From NCBI GenBank assembly GCA_965248915.1, contig OZ252216.1:3100001-3164000 (forward strand): a DNA stretch of 64,000 bases, in the 5' to 3' direction. The translations under genes were made by a program, and so were the position numbers. The DNA comes from CBDFLA01 sp965248915. GTDB lineage: Bacteria > Pseudomonadota > Alphaproteobacteria > M2410. Below the pieces are notes generated by a model that worked only from the letters and a program-made list of their open reading frames with translations, was not told the DNA's origin and did not search any database. This document shows positions 28,156-37,019 of the stretch, piece by piece. Within the stretch, counting starts at the first letter, position 1, and each line of letters opens with the position of its first letter.

Positions 28156-28541
28156 CAGCCGAAGCCATCGCTCAGAGCCTAAATTTGGTCGCCGACCGTG
28201 TTGGCGATCCTGTGCCCTTGGTCTATCAGCGCCTCTTCGAAAAACACCCAGAATTGAAGCCGCTTTTTATTCTGGATACGGACGATAGCGCTAAGGGAAA
28301 CATGTTAGCGACGGTTTTCGATCTCTTCTTCGACCACTTGGAAGAAGGCGCGTACGCAACATCCTTCATCGAAAGTGAGATCATCAATCATGAAAACTTG
28401 GGCGTTCCACGAGAGGTTTTTGCGGCCTTCTTCTCGATGGTCATGGAAACTTTCAAGGATGTGCTCGGAGGCGATTGGACTGCGGATATGGAGAAAACCT
28501 GGAGCTCCCTTGTAGCGGACCTAGCCACCGTCGCACGTTAA
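28152..28541 (+). CDS. Single-domain globin-like protein
   Basis: Predicted heme protein of 129 residues with the bacterial (flavohemoglobin-type) globin pattern. The A/B-helix segment VPLVYQRLFEKHPELKPLF resembles the flavohemoglobin YQRMF...PELK region, and H80 in IINHENLGVP is the likely proximal (F8) heme ligand. No reductase domain follows. It begins with ATGA overlapping the mutS stop, so its translation is coupled to mutS. A PAS-containing sensor kinase follows 160 bases later. Oxygen or NO binding is inference; sequence divergence from known globins lowers certainty. Confidence 0.72.
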   Translation: MTAEAIAQSLNLVADRVGDPVPLVYQRLFEKHPELKPLFILDTDDSAKGNMLATVFDLFFDHLEEGAYATSFIESEIINHENLGVPREVFAAFFSMVMETFKDVLGGDWTADMEKTWSSLVADLATVAR

Positions 28542-28702
28542 GGTGGGTTGGCAAAAACACACAAGATATTGAAAAATATAACAAAACCACTCATATAAGG
28601 GTTCTTTAAGGCCCTCTTGTTAATCTGTTCCAAGATCTATTCTACATTGCACCCGCCAAATGGGCCCTCGGCAATGGCTTGGATGTGAAAGGGACTGGCC
28701 CT

Positions 28703-31102
28703 ATGTTGTTCCAACAAAATGAGTCAAAGCTTGGCCGCAAGCTTGACGTCATCTGCGAGCAAGATGGTGCGATTGTTGATGTCATCGTCGGTGACCCTGC
28801 CCCCGACATCCTTGAGTTCCCGATGCCTGGCGGCACGCTTCTCCACCACATTCACTCCGATGACTGTGAGGCCTTCTTGGCAAGTTGTCGTTGGGTCGCA
28901 AAACGCGATGGTCGTTCCGTCTCGGTTCGACTGAAATTCCGCAAAGGTAGTGAATGGTGGATCGCCATAATCGCTACAATCACGAATGACAAAGAAGACC
29001 GTTTGAATGTCCGCATCGAAAATGACGATGCTGAATCTTACAAGATGGCTTCAGCACAAATGCGCGCGCTCATTGAAGGCTCGAGGCAGGGTGCCGTCGT
29101 TCAGTCTATTGATGGACCAAAATTCATCAATGACGGGTTTGCTCGCCTTCTTGGCTACAATGATATCGAGGAATTGATCCTAAGCGGCAATGTGGACATC
29201 GCCGACCACATTCATCCTGACGATTTCGCAATGGTGGCAGAGCGCGTCGTTGCCCGCGTTGAGGGTCGTGAGACCTCTTCTCAATACGAGTTTCGTCTTA
29301 AACAGCGCGACGGCAATTACATTTGGGTTGAAACTCTGGCCACCCAGACCGAATGGGATGGGCAACCTGCATCTCTCGCGTGGCTCACTGACATTACCAA
29401 GCGCAAAGAAGCAGAAGAAAACCTCATTCGCTCAAGGCAAGAGGCCGAATCCGCAAACTGTGCAAAGTCGGCCTTTCTAGCCACTATGAGCCATGAAATC
29501 AGGACGCCCATGAACGGCGTCATGGGTTTTGCGAACTTGCTACTCAATACCGACCTGACCCCGGAACAAGAGGAATTCGTTAACACGATCCGCGAGTCTG
29601 GTGAGACATTGCTCAACATCATCAACGACATTCTCGACCTCTCCAAAATTGAGGCCGGTGCCTTGGAGCTTCATGAAGAACCGTTCCGTTTACGTGAGGT
29701 CTTAGAAAGTGTGGTCATGTTGCAACGACCCCGCGCTCAGGAAAATCACGACGACCTAGCTCTCCACATCGACTCTGAAGTGCCCCAAGACCTACTGGGG
29801 GATGCAAATTGCCTTCGCCAGGTTTTGATGAACCTACTAGGCAACGCTGTGAAATTCACAAAAGCAGGATCAGTCGCGGCAATTGTCACAAGAGATAAGG
29901 AAAGAGAAGTCGACGGTCGGACCCATGTTCGCATCTCGGTCACCGATACCGGAATTGGTATCGAGCACGAAAAGATCGCAACCCTGTTTGAACGCTTTAC
30001 GCAAGCCGACTCGTCCACTACCCGCCGGTATGGCGGCACAGGGCTTGGGCTTGCCATCTCAAAACAAGTTGTCGAAGCCATGGGTGGCGAGATCGGCGTT
30101 TCGAGTACACCGGGCAAAGGCAGCACGTTTTGGGTGGCCATTCCGTTTGAAGACGTGGACCCGTCAAGCACCAGCGATCCAGAGCTCATTGATCCCGATG
30201 ATCTTAAGGGCCGAAATGTTCTGGTCGTCGATGACATCGCCATCAACCGCCAAGTTTACTCTCTCATGTTGTCTGGCCTCGGCGTTGATGTTGTTGCCGT
30301 TGGCGACGTAGGCAGCGCCATGATGGCCCTTGAGCGGGCGAGACGCCATGGTTCGTTTTTCGATGCGGTGATCGTTGACCATAGGATGCCAGATGTGGAC
30401 GGTGTGCAGTTGGCCCGCAAAGTGAAGGAAAACAAGGACCTTTCGCACAATCAATTGATCCTCTCCTCGTCGTCGGATTTTGTAACCGAAAGCCAAACCC
30501 GCGAGTGGGGCTTTATGGCCTGTGCGCCAAAGCCGATCCGGGAGTCGTGTATTGTTGACGCACTGCGCAAAGCCTTTGAAGCCTCTCCGGCGTCAAACAA
30601 GTCAAAGCAGAATAGATCGGTCGAACGGGCCAACGAACCTGCGACAATCAAAGAAACGGGACCTGCGAAGGTCCGCATTCTCTTGGTTGAAGACAATCCA
30701 ACCAATCAGAAACTTGTGCTTTCAGCGCTCGCAGATAGCGATGTAATCGTGGACGTCGCCTTAGATGGTGTTGAAGCCATCGCCGCAGCGCGCACCCAGG
30801 CCTATGACCAGATCTTGATGGACATTCACATGCCAAACCTAAATGGCGTTGAAGCAACGGCGCGCATTCGCTCACAAGAAGGCCCGAACCGCCACACCGA
30901 AATTGTGGCCATGACGGCGGACGCGATGCAGGGCGACCGTGAACGCTATTTGAGCGCCGGTATGAATGACTATCTCTCAAAGCCAGTGGACCTTGCTGAG
31001 CTCAAGATCAAGGTATCCAACTGCATCGCCAGGAAGGCGAAACGCGCGCTTACCAGCCAAACAGCGGAAGCAAGCGACGTAGGCGATGAGAAGTTGGCCT
31101 GA
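28703..31102 (+). CDS. PAS-domain hybrid sensor histidine kinase with two receiver domains
   Basis: Soluble (no transmembrane segment seen) two-component kinase of 799 residues from the ATG at 28703; an in-frame TTG at 28679 and GTG at 28685 are alternatives. Order: N-terminal PAS-like region (about 1-115), a PAS/PAC domain (about 120-235, ending WLTDITKRKEAEENL), HisKA with H264 in MSHEIRTPMNG, HATPase (NAVKF, DTGIGI, GGTGLGLAI), receiver 1 (VLVVDDIAINR, D559) and receiver 2 (RILLVEDNPTNQ, D707 in LMDIHMPNLNG). The second receiver ends in SKPVDLAELK. No partner regulator is adjacent, but a decayed paralogue lies at 31875-32220. Confidence 0.93.
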   Translation: MLFQQNESKLGRKLDVICEQDGAIVDVIVGDPAPDILEFPMPGGTLLHHIHSDDCEAFLASCRWVAKRDGRSVSVRLKFRKGSEWWIAIIATITNDKEDRLNVRIENDDAESYKMASAQMRALIEGSRQGAVVQSIDGPKFINDGFARLLGYNDIEELILSGNVDIADHIHPDDFAMVAERVVARVEGRETSSQYEFRLKQRDGNYIWVETLATQTEWDGQPASLAWLTDITKRKEAEENLIRSRQEAESANCAKSAFLATMSHEIRTPMNGVMGFANLLLNTDLTPEQEEFVNTIRESGETLLNIINDILDLSKIEAGALELHEEPFRLREVLESVVMLQRPRAQENHDDLALHIDSEVPQDLLGDANCLRQVLMNLLGNAVKFTKAGSVAAIVTRDKEREVDGRTHVRISVTDTGIGIEHEKIATLFERFTQADSSTTRRYGGTGLGLAISKQVVEAMGGEIGVSSTPGKGSTFWVAIPFEDVDPSSTSDPELIDPDDLKGRNVLVVDDIAINRQVYSLMLSGLGVDVVAVGDVGSAMMALERARRHGSFFDAVIVDHRMPDVDGVQLARKVKENKDLSHNQLILSSSSDFVTESQTREWGFMACAPKPIRESCIVDALRKAFEASPASNKSKQNRSVERANEPATIKETGPAKVRILLVEDNPTNQKLVLSALADSDVIVDVALDGVEAIAAARTQAYDQILMDIHMPNLNGVEATARIRSQEGPNRHTEIVAMTADAMQGDRERYLSAGMNDYLSKPVDLAELKIKVSNCIARKAKRALTSQTAEASDVGDEKLA

Positions 31103-31176
31103 CGCGCCACCGCAATGCCGCCTTCCAGTCCTTTCAGCCATCATGATCGTTAGCTCACCCATTTGGACGGTTCATG

Positions 31177-31548
31177 CTAAAAGCCGTCTAAGAAGGGCAT
31201 GTATTGATTCCAACCCAAGATATAGGAGAATGCGTAATGCATTGCTGGTGCACTGAGGGATGCTAGAAAAATGTAAGATATGGCCTGCCGAAATGACATT
31301 CGAAAATAAAGGGGCGGAAGCAAAACTGTTAAGAGGGCTGGTACAGTATAGTAAATCGTCCATGGCAGACCGAAGTTTGCCCCGTATTTGGCGAAGATCA
31401 TACCTCCGACTGAGACGACCGCGCTTATGACGAATATTGGTAATACATCCGTTGGCGGATTGTTCTTCAGAGTAACGAGCCTGATGATCGCGAACATAAC
31501 AACCACTGATGCTGCAATCATGATGGGAAAACGATAAATCTCATCCAT
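31177..31548 (-). CDS. Small membrane protein of unknown function
   Basis: Not recognised. The 123-residue product is almost entirely hydrophobic, with four likely transmembrane helices (about 8-26, 38-54, 62-82 and 90-112) and a short hydrophilic end. The ATG at 31548 has GAGG at 31555-31558 with six-base spacing and is preferred to upstream in-frame TTG and ATG codons. It lies on the strand opposite the kinase gene, between that gene and a decayed kinase copy, and has an A+T-richer look than its neighbours. It may be part of the accessory insertion between mutS and glnD. Confidence 0.62.
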   Translation of the reverse strand: MDEIYRFPIMIAASVVVMFAIIRLVTLKNNPPTDVLPIFVISAVVSVGGMIFAKYGANFGLPWTIYYTVPALLTVLLPPLYFRMSFRQAISYIFLASLSAPAMHYAFSYILGWNQYMPFLDGF

Positions 31549-31874
31549 TAACATCCTCAATTCAAATTGATCGCCACTGTTTTATCCTGATTGACCAGTG
31601 TCAAGGTACACATGGCTGAATCAGTAAGTGATATACCGCGTGTCGAGTAGTCTTGCGCGCAAGGACCGGAATGCCTTGAAAAAATCTCAATCCGGCGTCA
31701 TGGATTTCCAACTCGACATTTGTAAGCGGCCTATCGGGCGTGAGCACACAGGGCCGCGACAGGTACAGCCTTCATACACTAACCGTCACCTGACAGTAAG
31801 GGCATTTGCAGAACCCAAGACCAACGGAGCTCGTGCTTGTCCGCCCTCAAGTGCGGTCTGCGTCGAATGGCTAG

Positions 31875-32220
31875 CAGCCAGGTAATGGCGGCACATTCTG
31901 GGTGACCGTTCCCTTCGACAGCACGCCTGTGACCGAACAACAACCGTGAGAATTTTAAGAAATAGTGGCGAGCTGTCTGGCTGTTGGGTCTTGGAGGTCG
32001 ATGATATCGCCGTCAGTTGCCGGGTCGGTTGCCTCATTTTGCCGGGATTGGGCAGGGAGGGGACAGCCGTGAGCGTTACTTGAGCTCTGGTATGAACGAA
32101 TATCTGTCAAAGCCGGTCGACCTTGCCGAGTTGCAAAGCAAGGTTGCAAATTGCATCGCCAGGAAGACCAAAATGGCCATGCGCGACGGGGCACTCCCGA
32201 ACCGTACAATGGCGACTTGA
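31875..32220 (+). pseudogene. Collapsed remnant of a second hybrid histidine kinase
   Basis: Three short pieces in three different frames match, in order, parts of the intact kinase just upstream. Piece A (31875-31949) reads QPGNGGTFWVTVPFDSTP, the end of the HATPase domain. Piece B (31982-32017) reads WVLEVDDIAVS, the start of a receiver. Piece C (about 32053-32180) reads SRERYLSSGMNEYLSKPVDL and on to NCIARKTK, the end of a receiver. The sequence between them is missing. A TAG precedes piece A and no open frame joins the pieces. The 315 bases before it (31560-31874) hold nothing I can identify. Confidence 0.85.
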
Positions 32221-32275
32221 AGCGGGCTTGAGAAAACCTCTCACCATGGGCAAGGACTTCGTTTAGACTTCCGGC

Positions 32276-35086
32276 ATGGACGCCGAAACCAAATCCAACC
32301 GCAAAAGCAAGAATGAGCCGCTGCAATTGAACATCGACGGCGACCGCTTGCGCGATCAACTGATTGAAATCGGCAAGAACGCCGACCTCAAAGACTTCGG
32401 CAAACGCAAGGCGGTGCTGGAACTCCTCAAAGGGGAGATGGCTGAGGGTCGGAAGCAAGCACAAGAAGCCCTTGAAACGGGGGTGAGCGGCATTGAGACC
32501 GCAACAGCCCTTTGTCACCTGCAAGACGTAATCATTCAGGTGCTCTACGACTACACGACGTCGTTTCCTTATCGTGCTTCCACTGAGGTCAAAGGCGAAA
32601 AGATTGGCATCGTTGCAGTTGGTGGATATGGGCGCGGGCTCATGGCGCCGGGTTCCGATGTCGATATCTTGTTTCTCTTGCCCTACAAACAGACCCCATG
32701 GGGCGAAAGTGTCGTCGAGTACATTCTCCTGATACTTTACGACCTAGGCCTGAAAGTGGGGCACGCGACCCGCACAGTTGACGATTGCATCCAGAAGTCG
32801 CTTGCCGACATGACCATTCGCACCACGATCCTTGAGGCCCGTTACCTGTGGGGCGACAAAACGCTGTTCGAAGAGTTGCGCAAACGATTTGACAAAGAAG
32901 TAGTGGCCGGCACCGCCACCACAGACTTCATCGACGCGAAACTCAACGAGCGCGATGTTCGCCACCGCCGTGCCGGCGAGTCACGCTACCTTGTCGAACC
33001 CAATATCAAAGATGGAAAAGGGGGCTTGCGCGATCTGCATACGCTCTTTTGGATTGGCAAATACGCCTACCGGGTCGACAAAGCCTCGGAATTGATCGCA
33101 AAAGGCCTTTATACTGAAGCGGAGTTCAAGAGGTTCCAAAAGGCGGAAGTCTTTTTCTGGGATGTGCGCTGCCACCTTCACTTCATGACCGGCCGCGCCG
33201 AAGAGCGCTTGAGCTTTGATCACCAGGTCTCCATGGCAGAACGCTTGGGCTTCAAGCAGCGCGGCGGACAAGCCGCTGTTGAACGATTTATGACACGGTA
33301 TTTCAAGGCCGCAAAAGAGGTGGGAGACCTGACGCGGATTTTCTGTGCGGCCTTGGAGTTGCAGGAGAAAAAGACAGCACCGCGCATCGGCGATATTATC
33401 TCCGGTCGTGGCTTTCGCAGTCGCCGCGCTACCAGCGATCCAAGTTTCGTCGTCGAACGGGGCCGTGTCGCGGTGACCGATCCAAAAGTCTTTAAGAAAG
33501 CCCCTATCAATCTTCTCAAGCTATTCAAGGTCGTCGATGAGGAACAGGTCTATATTCACCCTGCAACGCTCACCGCAGTGACCCGCTCTCTTTCTCTGAT
33601 CGACGATGACCTTCGCGAGAACGAGGAAGCCAACCAAATCTTCATGGACATCCTCACGTCCCGCAACAATTCTGAACCAATTTTGCGGCGGATGAATGAG
33701 TCCGGTGTGTTGGGGCGCTTCATCCCTGACTTCGGCAAAGTCGAAGCGATGATGCAGTTCAACATGTATCACCACTACACCGTCGATGAGCACACCATCA
33801 ACGCCATGGGGATCTTGAGTAAGATTGAGCGCGGTGAGTTGGCAGAAGATCATCCCCTCGCCAATGAAATCATTCACCATGTGGTGAGCCGCAATGTGCT
33901 CTATGTCGCCCTCTTCTTGCACGACATCGCGAAGGGCCGGGAAGGCGATCACTCGGTCGTGGGTGCCCAAGTCACGCGCGATCTCTGTCCCCGGCTGGGA
34001 TTCGATGCCGCCGAGACCGAAACGGTTGCCTGGCTTGTGGAAAATCATTTGGCGTTCTCGGAATATGCCCAAACCCGTGACATTGCCGACCCCAAGACCG
34101 TCGACAATTTCTGCAACATCATTCAAAGCCCGGAGCGCTTGCGGTTGCTTCTCATTTTGACCGTCGCTGATATTCGCGGCGTTGGCCCTGGCGTTTGGAA
34201 TGGCTGGAAGGGCGAGCTCTTGCGCCGCCTGTATGACGAAGCCGAACAGGTTCTCTCCGGTAGCCTGGTAGGCGAGTCTCTTGAGCGTCAGGTCACCCGC
34301 AGCCGCAACAAGCTGAAAGAAGCGCTTCAGCATTGGCAGGCCGAAGACATCGACGCCTTCATCGCCCGCCATGACGATCAATATTGGATCGGCCTCGACA
34401 CCGCGACCCACAAGCGCCACGCCGAGCTCATGGTTGAGATCGACAAGGAAGGGCTGCCTGAGAACTGCGCCGCCATGTCCGCGGTGCCCGACGACTTTCG
34501 CGATGTGACCCAAGTTTCGATTTACACCAAGGACGAATTCGGCCTCTTTGCCAAATTGACCGGTGCCATTGCGGCTTCAGGCGCTTCAATTGCCGATGCC
34601 CGTGTCTTCACCACCCATGACGGCATGGCGCTAGACGTCTTTTGGGTGCACGATTCGCAAGGCACTTCCTTTGACGAAAAGCGTCGCCTGGACAAATTAC
34701 AGGCCACCATTGGTGAAACCCTGGCAGGGCGTTTCAATCCGGCAAATTCAATGCCGCGCCGCCTCTCCCAGCGCCGCGAGCGCGCCTTCTCGGTCGAGCC
34801 GCAGGTGCTGATCGACAACGGCGCCTCTAACATCGCCACTGTCATTGAAACCAATGGCCGTGACCGCCCCGGCCTCCTTTATGACTTGGCAAACGCGCTC
34901 TCAAGCTTGCGGCTTTCGGTTTCGTCCGCCCATGTGGCAACTTTCGGCGAGCGTGCCGTCGGCGTCTACTACGTCAAAGACCACTTTGGCTTCAAAGTGA
35001 CCCATGAAGTCTCCTTGCGCGACATTCGAAAGACCCTCATCGCAGCCATTCGCGGTGAAGGCGTGGGCGAAGCAGCCGCCGAGTAG
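32276..35086 (+). CDS. glnD: Bifunctional [PII] uridylyltransferase/uridylyl-removing enzyme GlnD
   Basis: Primary nitrogen sensor; uridylylates PII proteins when glutamine is low and removes UMP when it is high. The 936-residue protein has the nucleotidyltransferase motif GGYGRGLMAPGSDVDIL (G116 to S127, D128, D130), a central HD domain (MYHHYTVDEHTI, LFLHDIAKGREGDHS) and two C-terminal ACT domains that bind glutamine (around 745-820 and 855-930). In many alphaproteobacteria glnD lies next to mutS; here about 4.1 kb separates them. murJ follows after 214 bases containing a folded repeat. Confidence 0.97.
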   Translation: MDAETKSNRKSKNEPLQLNIDGDRLRDQLIEIGKNADLKDFGKRKAVLELLKGEMAEGRKQAQEALETGVSGIETATALCHLQDVIIQVLYDYTTSFPYRASTEVKGEKIGIVAVGGYGRGLMAPGSDVDILFLLPYKQTPWGESVVEYILLILYDLGLKVGHATRTVDDCIQKSLADMTIRTTILEARYLWGDKTLFEELRKRFDKEVVAGTATTDFIDAKLNERDVRHRRAGESRYLVEPNIKDGKGGLRDLHTLFWIGKYAYRVDKASELIAKGLYTEAEFKRFQKAEVFFWDVRCHLHFMTGRAEERLSFDHQVSMAERLGFKQRGGQAAVERFMTRYFKAAKEVGDLTRIFCAALELQEKKTAPRIGDIISGRGFRSRRATSDPSFVVERGRVAVTDPKVFKKAPINLLKLFKVVDEEQVYIHPATLTAVTRSLSLIDDDLRENEEANQIFMDILTSRNNSEPILRRMNESGVLGRFIPDFGKVEAMMQFNMYHHYTVDEHTINAMGILSKIERGELAEDHPLANEIIHHVVSRNVLYVALFLHDIAKGREGDHSVVGAQVTRDLCPRLGFDAAETETVAWLVENHLAFSEYAQTRDIADPKTVDNFCNIIQSPERLRLLLILTVADIRGVGPGVWNGWKGELLRRLYDEAEQVLSGSLVGESLERQVTRSRNKLKEALQHWQAEDIDAFIARHDDQYWIGLDTATHKRHAELMVEIDKEGLPENCAAMSAVPDDFRDVTQVSIYTKDEFGLFAKLTGAIAASGASIADARVFTTHDGMALDVFWVHDSQGTSFDEKRRLDKLQATIGETLAGRFNPANSMPRRLSQRRERAFSVEPQVLIDNGASNIATVIETNGRDRPGLLYDLANALSSLRLSVSSAHVATFGERAVGVYYVKDHFGFKVTHEVSLRDIRKTLIAAIRGEGVGEAAAE

Positions 35087-35112
35087 ACACACGCCCCAAT
35101 GCTGCCTCGTGA

Positions 35113-35182
35113 GCATTTCCAGGAAAAGCTTGCCCTCGGGCTTGACCCGTGGATGGGCCACCGTTTTTCAGTCCGGAAATGC
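35113..35182. repeat. Folded ~70-bp repeat, copy 1 (glnD-murJ gap)
   Basis: The ends GCATTTCC (35113-35120) and GGAAATGC (35175-35182) are perfect inverted repeats, continued by a GGAAAA / TTTTTC pairing. Inside lie two small hairpins: GCCC-TC-GGGC and an imperfect GACCC-GT-GGatG. A second copy in the same orientation sits at 36898-36966. The shape is like a REP/BIME or other intergenic folded element. Confidence 0.85.
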
Positions 35183-35300
35183 GATAGAATAACCAATTGG
35201 GGTCAGGTTTTGATTCCATCAAAACCGCAATGACCTTAATTTCGAGATGATTCGCGTGTTTCATGCTGTCGGTTGAACGTTTGCAGTCCAAGGGCCTTTC

Positions 35301-36848
35301 ATGAATCTCCTTAAATCCTCTGCCGTCGTTGGCGCCATGACTATGGCGAGCCGGGTGCTGGGTTTCATCCGTGACATTCTGATCGCCCGCATGTTGGGCA
35401 CCGGCCCCATCGCCGACGCCTTCGTCTATGCCTTCACCTTTCCCAATCTGTTTCGCAGGCTCTTCGGTGAGGGCGCGTTTAACTCCGCGTTCGTGCCGCT
35501 CTACGCAAAGCGCGTGGAGGGAGAGGGCGCAGAAGCCGCAAAAAAATTTGCAGGCGAGGCTCTAAGCGTTCTTTTGATCGCGCTGATCCTCATCACAGTC
35601 GTGGCTGAAATCTTCATGGAGCCGGTCATCTTGGTTATTGCGCCGGGCTTTGCAGACACACCGGATAAGTTTGCGCTCACCGTGCTCCTCACCCGCATCG
35701 CCTTTCCCTATCTGTTGTTTGTGTCCTTGGTGGCGCTCTTATCGGGCATTTTGAATTCAACCGGACGGTTCGCTGCCGCCGCCGCCGCCCCGATCCTGTT
35801 GAACATCGTTTTGATCGGCGGCCTTCTCTTTGCAAATGAGTATTTTGAAACCCCCGGACATCTGCTTGCGACCGGTGTCGCTATCGCGGGTGTCTTGCAA
35901 TTTTTGGCGCTCATTTGGGCCTGCGCCCGTCATGGGCTCGTGCCTCGATTGCCAAGACCAAGGCTCACCCCTGCCGTGCGTCGCCTCATTCGTCTCGGCA
36001 TCCCCGGTGCCGTCGCTGGCGGCATCACCCAGATTAACATCGTGATCGGCGGCATCATTGCCTCACTTCAAGACGGCGCCCGCGCCATGCTCTATTACGC
36101 AGACCGCCTCTATCAATTGCCCTTAGGCGTGATTGGTGTGGCCATGGGGGTCGTGCTCTTGCCGGAATTGTCCCGCAGGCTCCGCGCTAAAGACGCAGAA
36201 GGCGCTGTGCATCAACAAAACCGTGCCCTTGAGTTCTCTTTGTTCTTTACAATGCCAGCAGCTGCGGCGCTCGCCACCATGCCGATCTTTCTGGTGACCG
36301 TCTTGTTTGAGCGCGGCGCTTTTGAGGCGGCCGCCTCTTTGGGCACTGGCCATGCGCTGCTCGCCTTCGCGCTGGGGTTGCCATCATTCGTGATGATCAA
36401 AGTTTTTGCGCCGGGATTTTTCGCCCGCGAAGACACCAAGACGCCGATGCAGTTCGCCGCCATTAGCGTTGCCGTGAATATCGTCGGATCGCTCCTCCTC
36501 TTCTGGCAGATTGGATTTGTCGGCATCGCCATCGCGACCAGCTTGGCTGGTTGGGTCAACGCGCTACTCCTTTGGAAACGGTTGAACAAGCTCGGCCACT
36601 TTGAGATGGACGCCCGTCTCCGTCAGAAGCTGCCGCGAGTCATCGCCGCCAGTGTCCTCCTTGGCGCTGGGCTTTATGCTGCTGTTGCAGCCCTTGAACC
36701 CACCTGGACCCAAGGCGGATGGATCGCCGTCGGAACGCTCGCCCTTGTTGTCAGCGGCGGGCTCATCCTTTACGGCGCTTTGAGCATATTCCTTGGCATT
36801 GCCAAACCGTCCGACTTGAAAACGCTCATCCGACGTGACGCCGCCTAA
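35301..36848 (+). CDS. murJ: Lipid II flippase MurJ (MviN)
   Basis: Inner-membrane flippase that moves lipid II to the periplasmic face for peptidoglycan synthesis. The 515-residue protein has about 14 transmembrane helices of the MOP superfamily. The opening MNLLKSSAVVGAMTMASRVLGFIRDILIAR and FGEGAFNSAFVPLYAK are diagnostic, as are YYADRLYQLPLGVIGVAMGVVLLPELSR and PGFFAREDTKTPMQF. It is bracketed by two directly oriented copies of a folded repeat. Confidence 0.97.
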   Translation: MNLLKSSAVVGAMTMASRVLGFIRDILIARMLGTGPIADAFVYAFTFPNLFRRLFGEGAFNSAFVPLYAKRVEGEGAEAAKKFAGEALSVLLIALILITVVAEIFMEPVILVIAPGFADTPDKFALTVLLTRIAFPYLLFVSLVALLSGILNSTGRFAAAAAAPILLNIVLIGGLLFANEYFETPGHLLATGVAIAGVLQFLALIWACARHGLVPRLPRPRLTPAVRRLIRLGIPGAVAGGITQINIVIGGIIASLQDGARAMLYYADRLYQLPLGVIGVAMGVVLLPELSRRLRAKDAEGAVHQQNRALEFSLFFTMPAAAALATMPIFLVTVLFERGAFEAAASLGTGHALLAFALGLPSFVMIKVFAPGFFAREDTKTPMQFAAISVAVNIVGSLLLFWQIGFVGIAIATSLAGWVNALLLWKRLNKLGHFEMDARLRQKLPRVIAASVLLGAGLYAAVAALEPTWTQGGWIAVGTLALVVSGGLILYGALSIFLGIAKPSDLKTLIRRDAA

Positions 36849-36897
36849 GGCCCTCTTGCCCTTTGCCCCCGAACGGGCCATAAAACGCGCCGTACAA

Positions 36898-36966
36898 GCG
36901 CTTCCAGGAAAAGCTTGCCCTCGGGCTTGACCCGTGGGTCGGCACCGGTTTTCCGTCCGGAAGCGC
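36898..36966. repeat. Folded ~70-bp repeat, copy 2 (murJ-trpS gap)
   Basis: Same element as at 35113-35182. The ends are GCGCTTCC (36898-36905) and GGAAGCGC (36959-36966), then GGAAAA pairs with TTTTCC. The inner hairpins are GCCC-TC-GGGC and a perfect GACCC-GT-GGGTC. Compared with copy 1, two positions of the outer stem differ on both arms so that pairing is kept. The element precedes trpS by 53 bases. Confidence 0.85.
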
Positions 36967-37019
36967 GGTACTCTAAAGACCAGTGCGACCAAGAGCCAGC
37001 CGACAGAGGAACCGATCCC

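Noticed and set aside
31628..31885. 85-codon plus-strand open frame upstream of the kinase remnant
   Set aside because: No motif, no ribosome-binding site and an unlikely composition; the frame does not join the kinase pieces.
33521..34513. Long minus-strand open frame opposite glnD (330 codons)
   Set aside because: It is fully antisense to the well-conserved glnD HD-domain region and encodes no recognisable motif; a shadow of the real gene's codon bias.
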